55,230 nucleotides of DNA from Myxococcales bacterium (GCA_003170275.1 PNAM01000114.1:107321-162550); one strand, 5' to 3'; shown: positions 1 to 8,396, counted from the stretch's first letter. Notes: generated from the letters alone by a model not told the origin. Numbers and translations are program-made.

Positions 1-12
1 GCGTGGCATCGC

Positions 13-300
13 CTATCGGCCGCCCGCCGGCTCCTCGACGAAGTTCAAGAACGGCGCGATCGAACAGTATTTGTCGTCGACGAACGCGCTGCAGCCCAGG
101 TCGGTGAGCTGCGCCGCCGCCCACTCGATCGCCTCGCGCCACGTCCGTCGCGGCAAGTCTCCGGTGGAGACCACTACCGACCCATCGTCGCTGCGGCGGA
201 CCTCGGCCAGGCAGGAGCCCTTGCCATTGTGGAGGATGATCTGGTATGCGCCCCACTCGGCGACGAAGGTGCCATGCCGGTCGATGAGCTGCATTTGCAT
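13..300 (-). CDS. Hypothetical protein, 95 aa
   Basis: A short leftward gene of unknown function. The start ATG is preceded by a purine-rich run (GAGAGGGGG), a good ribosome binding site, and this favours this strand over the longer reading frame opposite. The product is soluble with no signal peptide or membrane segment. It alternates short beta-like stretches and ends in an acidic, aromatic tail. It lies 31 bases downstream of the M15 peptidase gene on the same strand and could be the last gene of that run. I do not recognise the family. Confidence 0.55.
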   Translation of the reverse strand: MQMQLIDRHGTFVAEWGAYQIILHNGKGSCLAEVRRSDDGSVVVSTGDLPRRTWREAIEWAAAQLTDLGCSAFVDDKYCSIAPFLNFVEEPAGGR

Positions 301-331
301 CCCCCTCTCTTCAGGTCGAAAAGCCGCTGGG

Positions 332-937
332 CTACCGCGACGAGCGTTCCCGCAGGTAATCCCACTGCGCCCTGGTCTCGTTCTCGCACGTCTCCGTCCT
401 GCTGACGGCCATGCCGGGACAGTTCAACGCGCGGTGCGCCCCTGGCGCATAGGGCCCGACGGCTAGGTTGGTGCCGCGCAGATCGCCGTGCGCCATGTGG
501 CAAGGCGTGCGGTGTCGATCGTAATACGTGATCACGCACGGGAAGCCCACGGCCCGCAGCGCCTCTGCAACATCGACGGAGTTCATGTAGTCGACGGTCA
601 CGTCGACAGCCAAGGCTTGGTTGTGCATGCCGCTCGATGGCGGCCCCGGACGCGCGCCACTCATTAGATAAACGCGCCGGCCGAGCTGTGTCATCCGTTC
701 ACGGAGAGCCGCGATCTTCTGCTGGACGGACGGGTGCAGGCCGACGAGCACCGCGGTGTCATCCCACCCGCCGTCGCCAGCATCAACGGCAGCGTCGGAA
801 ACGGGCGGTGGAGCGCCAGCGTCCATTGGTATGCGCTCAACCATCGATGCGCCACGCTGAGCCGTCGAGCGAATCAGGACGGCTGCCACCGCGGCGAGCG
901 CGACCGCCGCCGCGAGGCCAGCCGGCCATACCCTCAC
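332..937 (-). CDS. Membrane-anchored M15-type peptidase
   Basis: Likely a zinc D,D-carboxypeptidase or endolysin-like enzyme that cuts peptidoglycan peptides outside the cytoplasm. Residues 4-22 form one hydrophobic segment (signal anchor), followed by a Pro/Asp-rich linker. The catalytic part carries the M15 pattern: SGMH (His105), then Asp112 in AVDV, and a second cluster CHMAH with His147 and His150 as the remaining zinc ligands. The start is GTG overlapping the upstream stop (GTGA), so it is translationally coupled to the zinc-ribbon protein before it. The C-terminal 50 residues contain two Cys that could form a disulfide. Whether it acts in lysis, cell-wall growth or host damage is not shown. 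Confidence 0.65.
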   Translation of the reverse strand: MRVWPAGLAAAVALAAVAAVLIRSTAQRGASMVERIPMDAGAPPPVSDAAVDAGDGGWDDTAVLVGLHPSVQQKIAALRERMTQLGRRVYLMSGARPGPPSSGMHNQALAVDVTVDYMNSVDVAEALRAVGFPCVITYYDRHRTPCHMAHGDLRGTNLAVGPYAPGAHRALNCPGMAVSRTETCENETRAQWDYLRERSSR

Positions 938-3027
938 CTGAAGAGCGCCTGGAACAGTGGATCGTTCGCCACGCTCGCGAACGCCGGATCGGTTTGGGCG
1001 GTCTTCAGCCGATCACCCTGGCTGCGGCCCATCGCCTTGATCTCGCCAAGGTAGCGGACCGCGCCGGCCACGTCGCCTCTCGCCGCGTAGCACTTCGCCG
1101 CGCTGAAGCGGGGCATGCCGTACTTCGCATCGGTCTTGGCGGCGTACTCGAAGAAGTCGAGCGCCCGGTCGAGCGAGTGGTCAACGTTGAAGAGGCGATA
1201 CCCGCGGTCGTTGGCGGCCTTGGCGCGCTCACGCGGCTTGACGTGTTCGGCTTCGGCCCGCTTCAGAATCGCCCACGCAGCGTCGTCGCCGTCGATAGTC
1301 TGCACGGTGGGCAGGTCAGCCGCTGCCGTGGGACCAACGGGGTTGTCGTCGCAGCAGTCGCCCTCGCCAAACGGATCGTTGTCGAGGTTGCCCTTGATTA
1401 GCTTGTCCAACTTCCACACCTGCTTCCGCTGACTCCCGTCCCCATCCCAGATCGTCCATTCGCCGTCGCGGTGGCCATCCACCATGTTGCCGGCCGTCTC
1501 TGGCGTGCCGTTGGTGTAGAAGCTCTGGCTGATCCCGCTGCGCTGGTTCTTGTGGAACGCTCCTTTTTCCGAAACGCTTCCGTCAGAACGATAGGCGACG
1601 AAGGGCCCCTCTTTCACGCCGTCGACCGTACAGACAAGCGCGAACCAGTCACCATGATCGTCACGCGTCACCTCCGCACCAGCGGAGCATGACGGCCCTT
1701 CGATCAGTAATGGGTGCAGTAATGGGTGCGGTTTGGCGTCGGGAGCGGTTGCGACAGCGTCGTCCCGGACAGTCTTATTGGCGCACGCGAAGCTATTTCC
1801 GGCGTTGCAGGCGGCCTGTAGCAGCGCCGATGCACGTGCCACATCTTTTGCGGGCAGGTCCTGCTCCTGAAATGACCTAGCGAGGTCGACGCAGGCCGTC
1901 GCGTCGCCGCCATTGCATCGTGCCGCGGCATCGAGACGCTTTTCGAGGCCAGCGATCTGCGCTGCGAGACTCTTCTGATCATCGCCGTCCTTGGCAGATC
2001 GCAACTGTTGTAACCGCGTTTGCACCTCCCCGATGTGGCGTGTTATCTCGGCCAGAGCAGCGCGATCGAGAGCATCATCGTCGGCTTCGACGTAGTTGTC
2101 TCCGTCACGGCGCACGACCATGGAGAAACGGCCGCGGCTATCGAACTGGGTGCGGGTAGTGACGAGCACAGAGCGATCCGCGCCCGGAACTTCTACACCG
2201 CCATTCGCCATCCTGCTGAACTCGGCGCGATTGCAGTCTGCGTCTCCAAAGCAGGGTCGGGTCGGGGCATCTTCGTGCTCGACGTCGGCCACTACGTAAC
2301 GCCGCGAGCTGACGATGCGGATGATGTAGCCGTCGAAAACAAAGTTGTGCGATGTGCGCTGGCCAACCTCTCGGTCGAGCGTTTCCTGGCGTTGCTTCAG
2401 TCCCGCAAGCTCGTCCTCGGCGGCACTGACTTGAGACGCCTTGTTCGCCGTCTGCTCCGTGGCCGCGCGCCGCTGCTCAATGTCGGAACGATACAGGTGA
2501 CAAGTATCTACGAGCGCCGTCCACGCGAGTGATGAGTTCGCGTCTGTCCCGATGATGCCGACAGTGTGGCAGAAGGTGTCATTGGATGCCGCGACCTGGA
2601 ACAACGTCGCCGCCTCATGCGCGAAGGCGGTGCGCCAACGTCTCTGCAGCTTGGGATCGATCTGGTTGAACCGCTGCTCGAGCACGGCCTGTTCGCTGAA
2701 CGCGGTCATTTGACGCGCAGTTTCTCCGTCGACGTGTTTGAGGTTGATGGGAAAGGCGAGATGATCTCGGATCGCGACTGAGGCGATGGCTGCTGCGATA
2801 ACGATGAACGCTGCGCCGCCCGCAAGGAACATGATCCTGCGGTAGCTCCGCCGTGGGGTTGATCCCTCGATGTCCGTTTTCGCAATGGTCTCATCGTCGA
2901 CATTCTCGTCGCTCAATGCCGGGCTTGCGACATTGCTTGAAGTCAACACCGCAGTAGGGCTCCCACAGTGCGGGCAGCTCTGCGTCGTTGCGGTGATCTC
3001 TTCGGCACAGAATGGGCAGGTCGGCAT
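934..3027 (-). CDS. Zinc-ribbon membrane protein with Sel1, MORN-like and TPR-like repeats
   Basis: A 697-residue protein of modular build and unknown role. The N-terminus is a four-Cys zinc ribbon (Cys4, Cys7, Cys18, Cys21), followed by an acidic linker and one membrane segment at about 66-86. The rest is probably extracytoplasmic: a helical region with coiled-coil stretches, a pair of Cys-bearing Sel1-like repeats near 370-415, repeats of the YwqK/MORN sort near 450-530 (Gly-Phe/Trp-Asp patterns), and TPR-like helices to the end. The start ATG follows AGGAGACCGAG. It begins 9 bases after the multi-TM gene upstream and overlaps the M15 gene downstream. The ensemble looks like a scaffold or envelope sensor; that is inference. 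Confidence 0.6.
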   Translation of the reverse strand: MPTCPFCAEEITATTQSCPHCGSPTAVLTSSNVASPALSDENVDDETIAKTDIEGSTPRRSYRRIMFLAGGAAFIVIAAAIASVAIRDHLAFPINLKHVDGETARQMTAFSEQAVLEQRFNQIDPKLQRRWRTAFAHEAATLFQVAASNDTFCHTVGIIGTDANSSLAWTALVDTCHLYRSDIEQRRAATEQTANKASQVSAAEDELAGLKQRQETLDREVGQRTSHNFVFDGYIIRIVSSRRYVVADVEHEDAPTRPCFGDADCNRAEFSRMANGGVEVPGADRSVLVTTRTQFDSRGRFSMVVRRDGDNYVEADDDALDRAALAEITRHIGEVQTRLQQLRSAKDGDDQKSLAAQIAGLEKRLDAAARCNGGDATACVDLARSFQEQDLPAKDVARASALLQAACNAGNSFACANKTVRDDAVATAPDAKPHPLLHPLLIEGPSCSAGAEVTRDDHGDWFALVCTVDGVKEGPFVAYRSDGSVSEKGAFHKNQRSGISQSFYTNGTPETAGNMVDGHRDGEWTIWDGDGSQRKQVWKLDKLIKGNLDNDPFGEGDCCDDNPVGPTAAADLPTVQTIDGDDAAWAILKRAEAEHVKPRERAKAANDRGYRLFNVDHSLDRALDFFEYAAKTDAKYGMPRFSAAKCYAARGDVAGAVRYLGEIKAMGRSQGDRLKTAQTDPAFASVANDPLFQALFR

Positions 3028-3036
3028 CTCGGTCTC

Positions 3037-5193
3037 CTACAGCTTCGAGATCAAGTCGGCGCGCTTGGCGTCGTACTCGGCCTGCGTGATGAGCCCGCGT
3101 GCGCGGAGCTGCTCGAGTTCAGCCAGCCGGCTCTCCGTCGGGCTCGTCGCACTCACCGGGGTAGCGACCGCGGTGCCCAGCCCCGGCTCGAGGATAAGGC
3201 TCAGGCCGCAGATCACACAGGCAACAGTCACGAGGAAAACCGGCGGCTCGTACAGCGCTTGGTACCGCGTGACGACGAGATCCTGTTCGTACCGACCCGA
3301 CTTCGCGAGGTACTCGCCCCATCGCCATAGGATCGGGGCCACCACTCCAAGCAGGCCACCCACGGCCAATCGACGGCTGAGCACCCGGCCGCGGAAGACC
3401 TGGATCGAGAGCATCACAATGCAGACCGCCGCCGCCACCTCGATGGCGTCGGCGAACGCCGCCGCGATGGCTCTGCCCCACGAGAAGTAGGCCGTGCCAG
3501 CGTCTTCAAGATCGCGCATGGGTGCCAGGAGACGGTTGAACGGGAACGGGAAGAGTAGGCCAAGAAGCACGAAGCCGCTTGCCACGATGAGCAGCCTTCG
3601 AAACTGAGCACCGGCAGGCTCAATTCGGCCCGCAACGATCAACGCGCAGGCAGCGAGCCAGAACTGCCAGGCCAGGGCGCGCGGAAACTCCATCCATCCG
3701 AAGCGGCCAGGGACAATCGCCGGCATGAATCCGACCAGCAACAGCAGGATCGCCAGGTGCCGGCGCGTCAACGTCGGCAGGAACTTCTGCCCGATAAGAA
3801 GTAGCCCGGCGAGCAGCGGGAAGTACATCCGAAGGAAGCGAACCGAGGGAGAGGCCAGCCGTTGAAACATCGGATCGCGGGTCAACTCCCAGGCCATCAA
3901 CGTCTCGCCGTGGCTCACGTCGCGTGGGACCAAGTAGTCGATCAGCAACACCACGCCGAGCACCACCAGCGTGCGACGGATCTTCTCCGCGGTGAGGTTC
4001 GCGATCAGGGCCGAGGTCGCACGGCTGAGTGCGCCGACAATTTCCCCGTTACTGCTCCGATGCGACTCGGGCAACATTCCCCAACCGACGATGAACGCGA
4101 TGTACTCGACGATCCTGACCAGGAATCGAAAGAGTTCTCCTAGCCACAACCAGTCGATGGACGGGCTGTAGAGATTCCCAGGTGCCCGGTTGAAAAGTAG
4201 TTCTGCCGAAGCGGTGAGCAAGATAAACAGCCCTAGCCAGCGAGGCATGGGGCGGTGACGAAGGAGCATGAGGGCAAGCAACGGCACGGCGGCGAGCTGC
4301 GCCAGCGCGATGAAGATCCAGAGCGCACAGACTACATGGTGCGTGGTGAGCGACCAACCTGGACCTATGGCGGCTACATACAGCCTGAATGGGACCAGCA
4401 GTCGTGGCACCGGCGCTTCCGCGCCGAAGCGCTCGGTTGGGAGCAGCCAGTGCGCCAGAACGATCACTGCGGCGCCAAGGACCAGCCGGCGCGAGAGTCG
4501 TAGGCGTGGCGGCTGGCCCTGGAAGTAGATCCACAGGCATGTGACGACGCAGAAGGACCACGCGAGGCCGCGGGCGCAGCCGATCAGGTTGAAGAGCGAC
4601 GGGGCCTCCCGAAGCAACTGCCACGCATCAACGAGACCGGGAAACACACCCGCAGCCAGCAGCGTGTACGCCGTCCACGGGCTCGGTGCCCCGCGTTTTC
4701 CGAAAAAAAGCAAGGTGCCGCCCAGCACCAACGGGAAGACCGTCGTCATCGGCCACTTGCCGAACTCGTTCCAGGCCCAGATGAGCTTGTCGTCACTCAT
4801 TCCCCTTGGAAGCAGCAGGCTCGCAAGGAGCGCGATGCCGACGACGACCAGAATCTTGGCAAGCTGTGGAGGCTGAAGGATTCGCTGAACCCACCCTCGG
4901 GTGGGACCTTTCGCCGCGGAAGCGAGCCCTGCCGACGCGCCTGTTAGTAGTTCGTGCTTGCAGTGCTTGCAGAGCCGCGCCGCCGCCTTGATTTCGCCAC
5001 CGCAGTGCGGGCAGGCGACGGTGTCCGTCGGCTTTCCTGTGTCCGTCTCAGCCACGAGCGTCGAACTCCTTGGGGCTGATGCGACCGCTAAGTCCCGTCT
5101 CGATAGCCCGCAGCCCGCCATCGTGATGGCGGCACGCAGCCCAGCCACCTGGTGAAATGTCCTCGGCGTAGAACCGATTGGTCGACATTTCAC
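3037..5193 (-). CDS. Zinc-ribbon multi-pass membrane protein with C-terminal SHOCT domain
   Basis: The body has more than ten hydrophobic segments in two similar-looking halves and ends in a SHOCT-like motif (LEQLRARGLITQAEYDAKR), a short helical module often found at protein ends. The N-terminus holds a zinc ribbon (CPHCG, then CKHCK). The long reading frame starts at 5193 and overlaps the previous gene by 4 bases. Its first 40 or so residues, however, come from a duplicated piece of that gene (see the repeats at 4955 and 5233). A better start may be GTG at 5055, ten bases after AAGGAG, giving a product that begins just before the ribbon. No transporter or enzyme family was recognised. Confidence 0.55.
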   Translation of the reverse strand: MKCRPIGSTPRTFHQVAGLRAAITMAGCGLSRRDLAVASAPRSSTLVAETDTGKPTDTVACPHCGGEIKAAARLCKHCKHELLTGASAGLASAAKGPTRGWVQRILQPPQLAKILVVVGIALLASLLLPRGMSDDKLIWAWNEFGKWPMTTVFPLVLGGTLLFFGKRGAPSPWTAYTLLAAGVFPGLVDAWQLLREAPSLFNLIGCARGLAWSFCVVTCLWIYFQGQPPRLRLSRRLVLGAAVIVLAHWLLPTERFGAEAPVPRLLVPFRLYVAAIGPGWSLTTHHVVCALWIFIALAQLAAVPLLALMLLRHRPMPRWLGLFILLTASAELLFNRAPGNLYSPSIDWLWLGELFRFLVRIVEYIAFIVGWGMLPESHRSSNGEIVGALSRATSALIANLTAEKIRRTLVVLGVVLLIDYLVPRDVSHGETLMAWELTRDPMFQRLASPSVRFLRMYFPLLAGLLLIGQKFLPTLTRRHLAILLLLVGFMPAIVPGRFGWMEFPRALAWQFWLAACALIVAGRIEPAGAQFRRLLIVASGFVLLGLLFPFPFNRLLAPMRDLEDAGTAYFSWGRAIAAAFADAIEVAAAVCIVMLSIQVFRGRVLSRRLAVGGLLGVVAPILWRWGEYLAKSGRYEQDLVVTRYQALYEPPVFLVTVACVICGLSLILEPGLGTAVATPVSATSPTESRLAELEQLRARGLITQAEYDAKRADLISKL
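4955..5118. repeat. Direct repeat copy 1 (about 165 bp)
   Basis: Nearly identical to 5233-5397, with a handful of substitutions and one single-base length difference. It encodes the zinc ribbon and the Ser/Thr-rich stretch before it in the 5' part of the multi-pass membrane gene. Both copies are read in the same frame, which suggests a recent segmental duplication that donated a ribbon, and possibly a start site, to the downstream gene. Confidence 0.9.
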
Positions 5194-6743
5194 TCGCCAT
5201 CCGCATCGCGAGTCGGGGTTCCCGCGAGAACCTGCTTGCAGTGCTTGCAGAGCCGCGCCGCCGCCTTGATTTCGCCACCGCAGTGCGGGCAGGCGACGGT
5301 GTCCGTCGGCTTTCTTGTGTCCGTCTCAGCCACGAGCGTCGAACTCCTTGGGGCTGATGCGACCGCCACGTTCCCGTCTCGATAGCCCGCAGCCCGCATG
5401 CCGCACCCACTGCAGAAGACATCCTCGCTGGTGAGCGGACCACGGCAGCCTGGGCATTCCGCGCCCCCCGCGGTCTTGCCGACGAGGCGCTCATAGTCGC
5501 CCGCGCGAATCCACCGAACCAACTCCCGGGCCCGCACCGCAGGCCAGGGGTGATCGTTCTCGAGCGCGCGGCCGAACTTGAAGAGCCTCGACAGGGCGCT
5601 CACATCGAGCTTATCGAAGTCGTCGGCCTGCGCGATGAACGCGTCGAGGTTCAACTGGCGGTAGTACGCGACGGGCGCCCCGGCGAGCTTCATCAACGCT
5701 GACAGCGCCGCATCGGAGTTCTGGCAGACGAGCAGGCCGCATCGGTCGCAAGTCAGCTCGCTCTTCCGATACCAGTCGAGCAACGCCGCCTGCATGCCCA
5801 TGCCGATGAGCGCGCCTATGCCGAGCGTGGCCTGCCCGACCAGCTCGGCGAGCTGCGGCAAGAAGTAACGCAGCATCGAGAACGGGGCGTGCCCGCTGCG
5901 GATGTGGCCCAGCTCGTGGCCCATGACGAACAGCAGCTCGTCGCGGGTGAAGAGCGACGGCAGCGCGTACGACAGCACAACGCGCGGCGCTTCTACTCCT
6001 ATCGTGTAGGCGCCTGGACCCATGGCCTTCATGTACAGCTCAGGCATCCGCGGCATCTGCAACATCTCGACGGCGTCGCAGAAGAGCGCGTACAGCTCGG
6101 GGAACTGCGCCTGGCCGACGCGGACACAGCCAGCCAGGTTCTCGATCGCCTCGGCCTTTTCGGCGCCCAGCTCGGAGAGCTTCCGCAGCGCGGTCTCCAC
6201 GCCGGTCACCGAGCGCACTGCCGCGAGCGCGGCGCGGTCGAGCGGGTGCTCATAATCGGCGGTGCGCACGTGCGCGATGGGGCGGCGTGTGCGTCGTGGC
6301 TCGAGGCGGGCAACGATCGTCTTCGCCATCATCTTGACCCGCGGGTCCGGGTCGAAATACGCAGCCAGCGCTGCGGCGCCATCGAGCGGCGAACCCCAGG
6401 CCGTCGCCTGGGTGAAGAGCGGTATCGCCAGCCGCGCTTCATCTGCGCCGAGGCCGAGGTAGGCGGCGATCTCGGCCGCCTTGTCCGGGATGTCAGCGGC
6501 TCGCGCTCGTGCCAGGACGACCACGGCGGCGCCGAACACCATGCAGGCCTCGCCGAGAACCAGAGTGCCCATTCCTGCAGCCAGCGGACCTCCCGCAGGA
6601 GCGGGCAGACCAGCGCGTGACGCCTGGACGTTGAGCACCTGCTCGACCGACGGAATGTCGATCGCCAACAGCTCGCCGACGCGGCGTCCAACGACGAGGA
6701 TGGGGATGCCCGGCGCCTGCACGGACGGGGGCGGCGCTTCCAC
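5190..6743 (-). CDS. M48-like metallopeptidase with C-terminal zinc ribbons
   Basis: A predicted zinc endopeptidase. The M48 signature HELGHIRSGH lies at about residues 276-285, and a further ligand Glu is in the KSELTCDRCG stretch about 45 residues on. Between them are hydrophobic segments that may be membrane-embedded. The C-terminus carries two zinc ribbons in a row: one with CPGC and CSGC, and one with CPHCG and CKHCK that is shared with the next gene. The longer open frame runs upstream into the neighbouring gene, so I chose GTG at 6743, two bases after that gene's stop. M48 enzymes are often envelope quality-control proteases; cytosolic ribbons could bind a partner. The substrate is unknown. 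Confidence 0.7.
   Translation of the reverse strand: MEAPPPSVQAPGIPILVVGRRVGELLAIDIPSVEQVLNVQASRAGLPAPAGGPLAAGMGTLVLGEACMVFGAAVVVLARARAADIPDKAAEIAAYLGLGADEARLAIPLFTQATAWGSPLDGAAALAAYFDPDPRVKMMAKTIVARLEPRRTRRPIAHVRTADYEHPLDRAALAAVRSVTGVETALRKLSELGAEKAEAIENLAGCVRVGQAQFPELYALFCDAVEMLQMPRMPELYMKAMGPGAYTIGVEAPRVVLSYALPSLFTRDELLFVMGHELGHIRSGHAPFSMLRYFLPQLAELVGQATLGIGALIGMGMQAALLDWYRKSELTCDRCGLLVCQNSDAALSALMKLAGAPVAYYRQLNLDAFIAQADDFDKLDVSALSRLFKFGRALENDHPWPAVRARELVRWIRAGDYERLVGKTAGGAECPGCRGPLTSEDVFCSGCGMRAAGYRDGNVAVASAPRSSTLVAETDTRKPTDTVACPHCGGEIKAAARLCKHCKQVLAGTPTRDADGE
5233..5397. repeat. Direct repeat copy 2 (about 165 bp)
   Basis: The partner of 4955-5118. This copy lies inside the 3' end of the M48 peptidase gene and encodes its last zinc ribbon. 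The repeat spans 278-279 bases from copy to copy. It is likely the source copy, since here the ribbon follows another ribbon in an intact reading frame. Confidence 0.9.
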
Positions 6744-6745
6744 TG

Positions 6746-7048
6746 TTACGGATGCCAGAGACCGCCGCCCGGGAGCGGCAGGTAATGGTCGGTGTGGCCC
6801 TGGCCGTCGTCGACGGTGGCGCCGTTCTGGTAGGCATTCGGCGCGTGACCAGCCGAGACGTGGTGTTGGTGACCGAGATGGTCCTGGGCTGTCCATCCGC
6901 CCTGGTACGCGTTCGGCGCCAAGTTGGGCGTGATGGTGACGAAGCCGCTGCCGTGGCCCGCCGCTCCCGGGTCGGCGACGAGCGCGGCGTCGGCCGAAGT
7001 CGACTCCGGCGGGGTCGACATGTCCTTCACGTCATCGAACAGGCTCAT
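6746..7048 (-). CDS. Small Gly/His-rich repeat protein, 100 aa
   Basis: Unknown function. The start ATG at 7048 is preceded by AGGGAG a few bases upstream. The product is polar, rich in Gly, His, Asn and Gln. It contains two imperfect internal repeats built around APNAYQ followed by His-rich turns (near residues 44-60 and 68-85). There is no membrane segment. It sits between the zinc-ribbon TM gene and the M48 gene, with two bases to the latter's GTG start, so it belongs to the same leftward operon. The His-rich repeats could bind metal; that is a guess. Confidence 0.55.
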   Translation of the reverse strand: MSLFDDVKDMSTPPESTSADAALVADPGAAGHGSGFVTITPNLAPNAYQGGWTAQDHLGHQHHVSAGHAPNAYQNGATVDDGQGHTDHYLPLPGGGLWHP

Positions 7049-7058
7049 CCTTAGCTCC

Positions 7059-7445
7059 CTACGCGGCGACGGCGCCGCACTTGTTGCAGAACCGTGTCGT
7101 AAGAGCCAACCGCTGGCCGCATTCAGAGCAGAACTTGCTGCTGTCGGGCGCTGCCATCGGAGGTGCATTCGACGGCGAGCTTGTCGTAGCGACCGGCGAA
7201 TACGAGGCAACGCTCGCAGATGCCGTCATCGTCGCATTCGTCTTGTTTACGCTCAGGTACCCGACGACGGCGCACCCAAGCCAGGCCGGCAGGGCTAACA
7301 CTCCTCCGGTGATGACGGACAGCACCACGATGACACCGAAGGCCACGACGGCGTGGCCGACCGAGACGTAAAGGAGGCCAAGTGGCCCGAGCGCGAATCC
7401 TAGTACGGCCGCAAGCACGGGATTCTTCAGCTCTGCCCCCGTCAT
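7059..7445 (-). CDS. Small membrane protein with C-terminal zinc ribbon
   Basis: A 128-residue protein with two to three hydrophobic segments in the first 65 residues (Gly-Pro kinks as in small TM2-like proteins), a Ser/Thr/Pro linker, and a zinc ribbon at the end (CSECG, then CNKCG). The topology mirrors the larger proteins downstream in the same operon, with a ribbon at the opposite end. It is the first gene of the leftward run that continues to base 13. Function is unknown. Ribbon-plus-membrane proteins of this size are common in high-GC bacteria and usually uncharacterised. Confidence 0.6.
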   Translation of the reverse strand: MTGAELKNPVLAAVLGFALGPLGLLYVSVGHAVVAFGVIVVLSVITGGVLALPAWLGCAVVGYLSVNKTNATMTASASVASYSPVATTSSPSNAPPMAAPDSSKFCSECGQRLALTTRFCNKCGAVAA

Positions 7446-7631
7446 AGAACGTCCATCGCTTGGGGGACGCGACCAATAGGGTCGACGTCAAGATGGCCGA
7501 GGTGATGTCCATCCGCGTGGACATCAATCGTTGGCTGATGCGGTAGACCAAGATGCCAGAAGTCCCAGATCGACATGATCTCCTAAGGCGATGGAGCGCC
7601 GCCTCTATCGTAGCAGCAGAGGTTGCTTGGA

Positions 7632-7663
7632 TCAACTCAAGAGTTGTTCATCTCTTGAGTTGA
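7632..7663. promoter_or_regulatory. Perfect inverted repeat, likely operator
   Basis: Two 12-base arms (TCAACTCAAGAG and its exact complement) are separated by 8 bases, 18 bases upstream of the first XRE gene. The symmetry and place fit an operator for a dimeric helix-turn-helix repressor, most simply the adjacent gene product acting on its own promoter. An RNA hairpin is the alternative, but there is no T-run. Confidence 0.65.
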
Positions 7664-7681
7664 TGGAGATAACCGTGCTGG

Positions 7682-7999
7682 GTGCCACGACGCACCCGCA
7701 AAGCGGACCACGGCCATGGGCGCTCGGAGATCCACGAGAGGCCCGAACTTCAGCCGGTTATCGATCGCGCGAAGCGGCGCCTGGGCCTCCGCCTGCTCGG
7801 CCTGCGAAAGGGGCGAAAGTTGACCCTGGAGCAGGCGGCGGAGCGCATCGGCGTCCATCCCAACCACCTGCAGCGCATCGAGGCGGCCAAGGCCAACGTC
7901 ACGATCTCGACGCTCGCGGCGCTGTCGTTTGCCTATGGCGTTCCCCTGCACTCGCTGTTCGACGCCGGCGCCGCCACACGCAGCACGTCGTCTCGCTGA
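7682..7999 (+). CDS. XRE-family helix-turn-helix regulator
   Basis: A 105-residue DNA-binding protein, probably a repressor. The helix-turn-helix domain covers about residues 36-95, with the typical order: a helix (RLGLRLLGLRKGRKLTLEQAA), the recognition helix region (GVHPNHLQRIEAAKAN), and helices around ISTLAALSFAYGVPLHSLF. The 30 residues before it are basic and disordered. The start is GTG; no clear ribosome binding site at the ideal distance was seen. A perfect palindrome lies just upstream. Together with the second XRE gene it resembles the switch region of a temperate element, although the two genes point the same way rather than diverging. Confidence 0.75.
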   Translation: MPRRTRKADHGHGRSEIHERPELQPVIDRAKRRLGLRLLGLRKGRKLTLEQAAERIGVHPNHLQRIEAAKANVTISTLAALSFAYGVPLHSLFDAGAATRSTSSR

Positions 8000-8047
8000 T
8001 GTCATGCTCCCTATCGTGTGCGGTTACTAGCAAAGTGCTATGGGATC

Positions 8048-8067
8048 TTACGCCTTATACGGCGTAA
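8048..8067. promoter_or_regulatory. Palindrome TTACGCC-N6-GGCGTAA, likely operator
   Basis: Perfect 7-base arms with a 6-base spacer, 33 bases upstream of the GTG of the second XRE gene. It differs in sequence from the palindrome before the first XRE gene, so each regulator may have its own site. Confidence 0.55.
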
Positions 8068-8076
8068 CGGTCGATA

Positions 8077-8101
8077 CCCGGCGCCGCCTACCGTCGCCGG
8101 G
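8077..8101 (+). promoter_or_regulatory. GC-rich hairpin abutting the second XRE start
   Basis: CCCGGCG and CGCCGGG can pair around an 11-base loop, and the hairpin ends on the first base of the GTG start at 8101. In the mRNA this would hide the initiation region and could lower translation. No T-run follows, so it is not a terminator. Such hairpins can arise by chance in high-GC DNA. Confidence 0.35.
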
Positions 8102-8331
8102 TGGAGCGGCGCATACCACCCGCCGAACGGCGGGTTCGGCAACGGCTGGCGGCGAATGTTCGCCGGCTGCGGGAGAAGCGCGGCCTGACGATCATGGACG
8201 CGAGTGAGCGTGTCCACATCCACTGGCGGCTGTGGCAGAAAGTGGAGGCCGGCGACACCAACGCGACGATCCAGACGCTGGTTCGCGTCGCAGAAGCGCT
8301 TGGCGTGGATGCGCGCGACCTCTTCGTCTGA
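8101..8331 (+). CDS. Second XRE-family helix-turn-helix regulator
   Basis: A compact 76-residue regulator that is essentially just the DNA-binding domain. Helix 1 is around RLAANVRRLREKRGLT, the turn and recognition helix around ASERVHIHWRLWQKVEAG, and the last helices around TIQTLVRVAEALGVDARDLF. The start is GTG, with no strong ribosome binding site. It follows the first XRE gene by about 100 bases that contain its own palindrome. It converges on the nuclease/Rad52 operon, separated from it by a strong leftward terminator. It may repress the element's excision or replication genes; that role is inferred from position only. Confidence 0.75.
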   Translation: MERRIPPAERRVRQRLAANVRRLREKRGLTIMDASERVHIHWRLWQKVEAGDTNATIQTLVRVAEALGVDARDLFV

Positions 8332-8344
8332 CCTCGGGGCAAAA

Positions 8345-8376
8345 AATCGACGAGGAGTTGGGACTCCTCGTCGATT
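8345..8376 (-). terminator. Rho-independent terminator of the Rad52/nuclease operon
   Basis: Read on the minus strand, a perfect 14-base stem with a 4-base loop (CCCA) runs into six T residues. It lies 20 bases past the stop of the last gene of the leftward operon. The same palindrome without a good T-run faces the XRE gene on the plus strand. Confidence 0.85.
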
Positions 8377-8396
8377 CGGCGCCGATGCGCCTGAAG

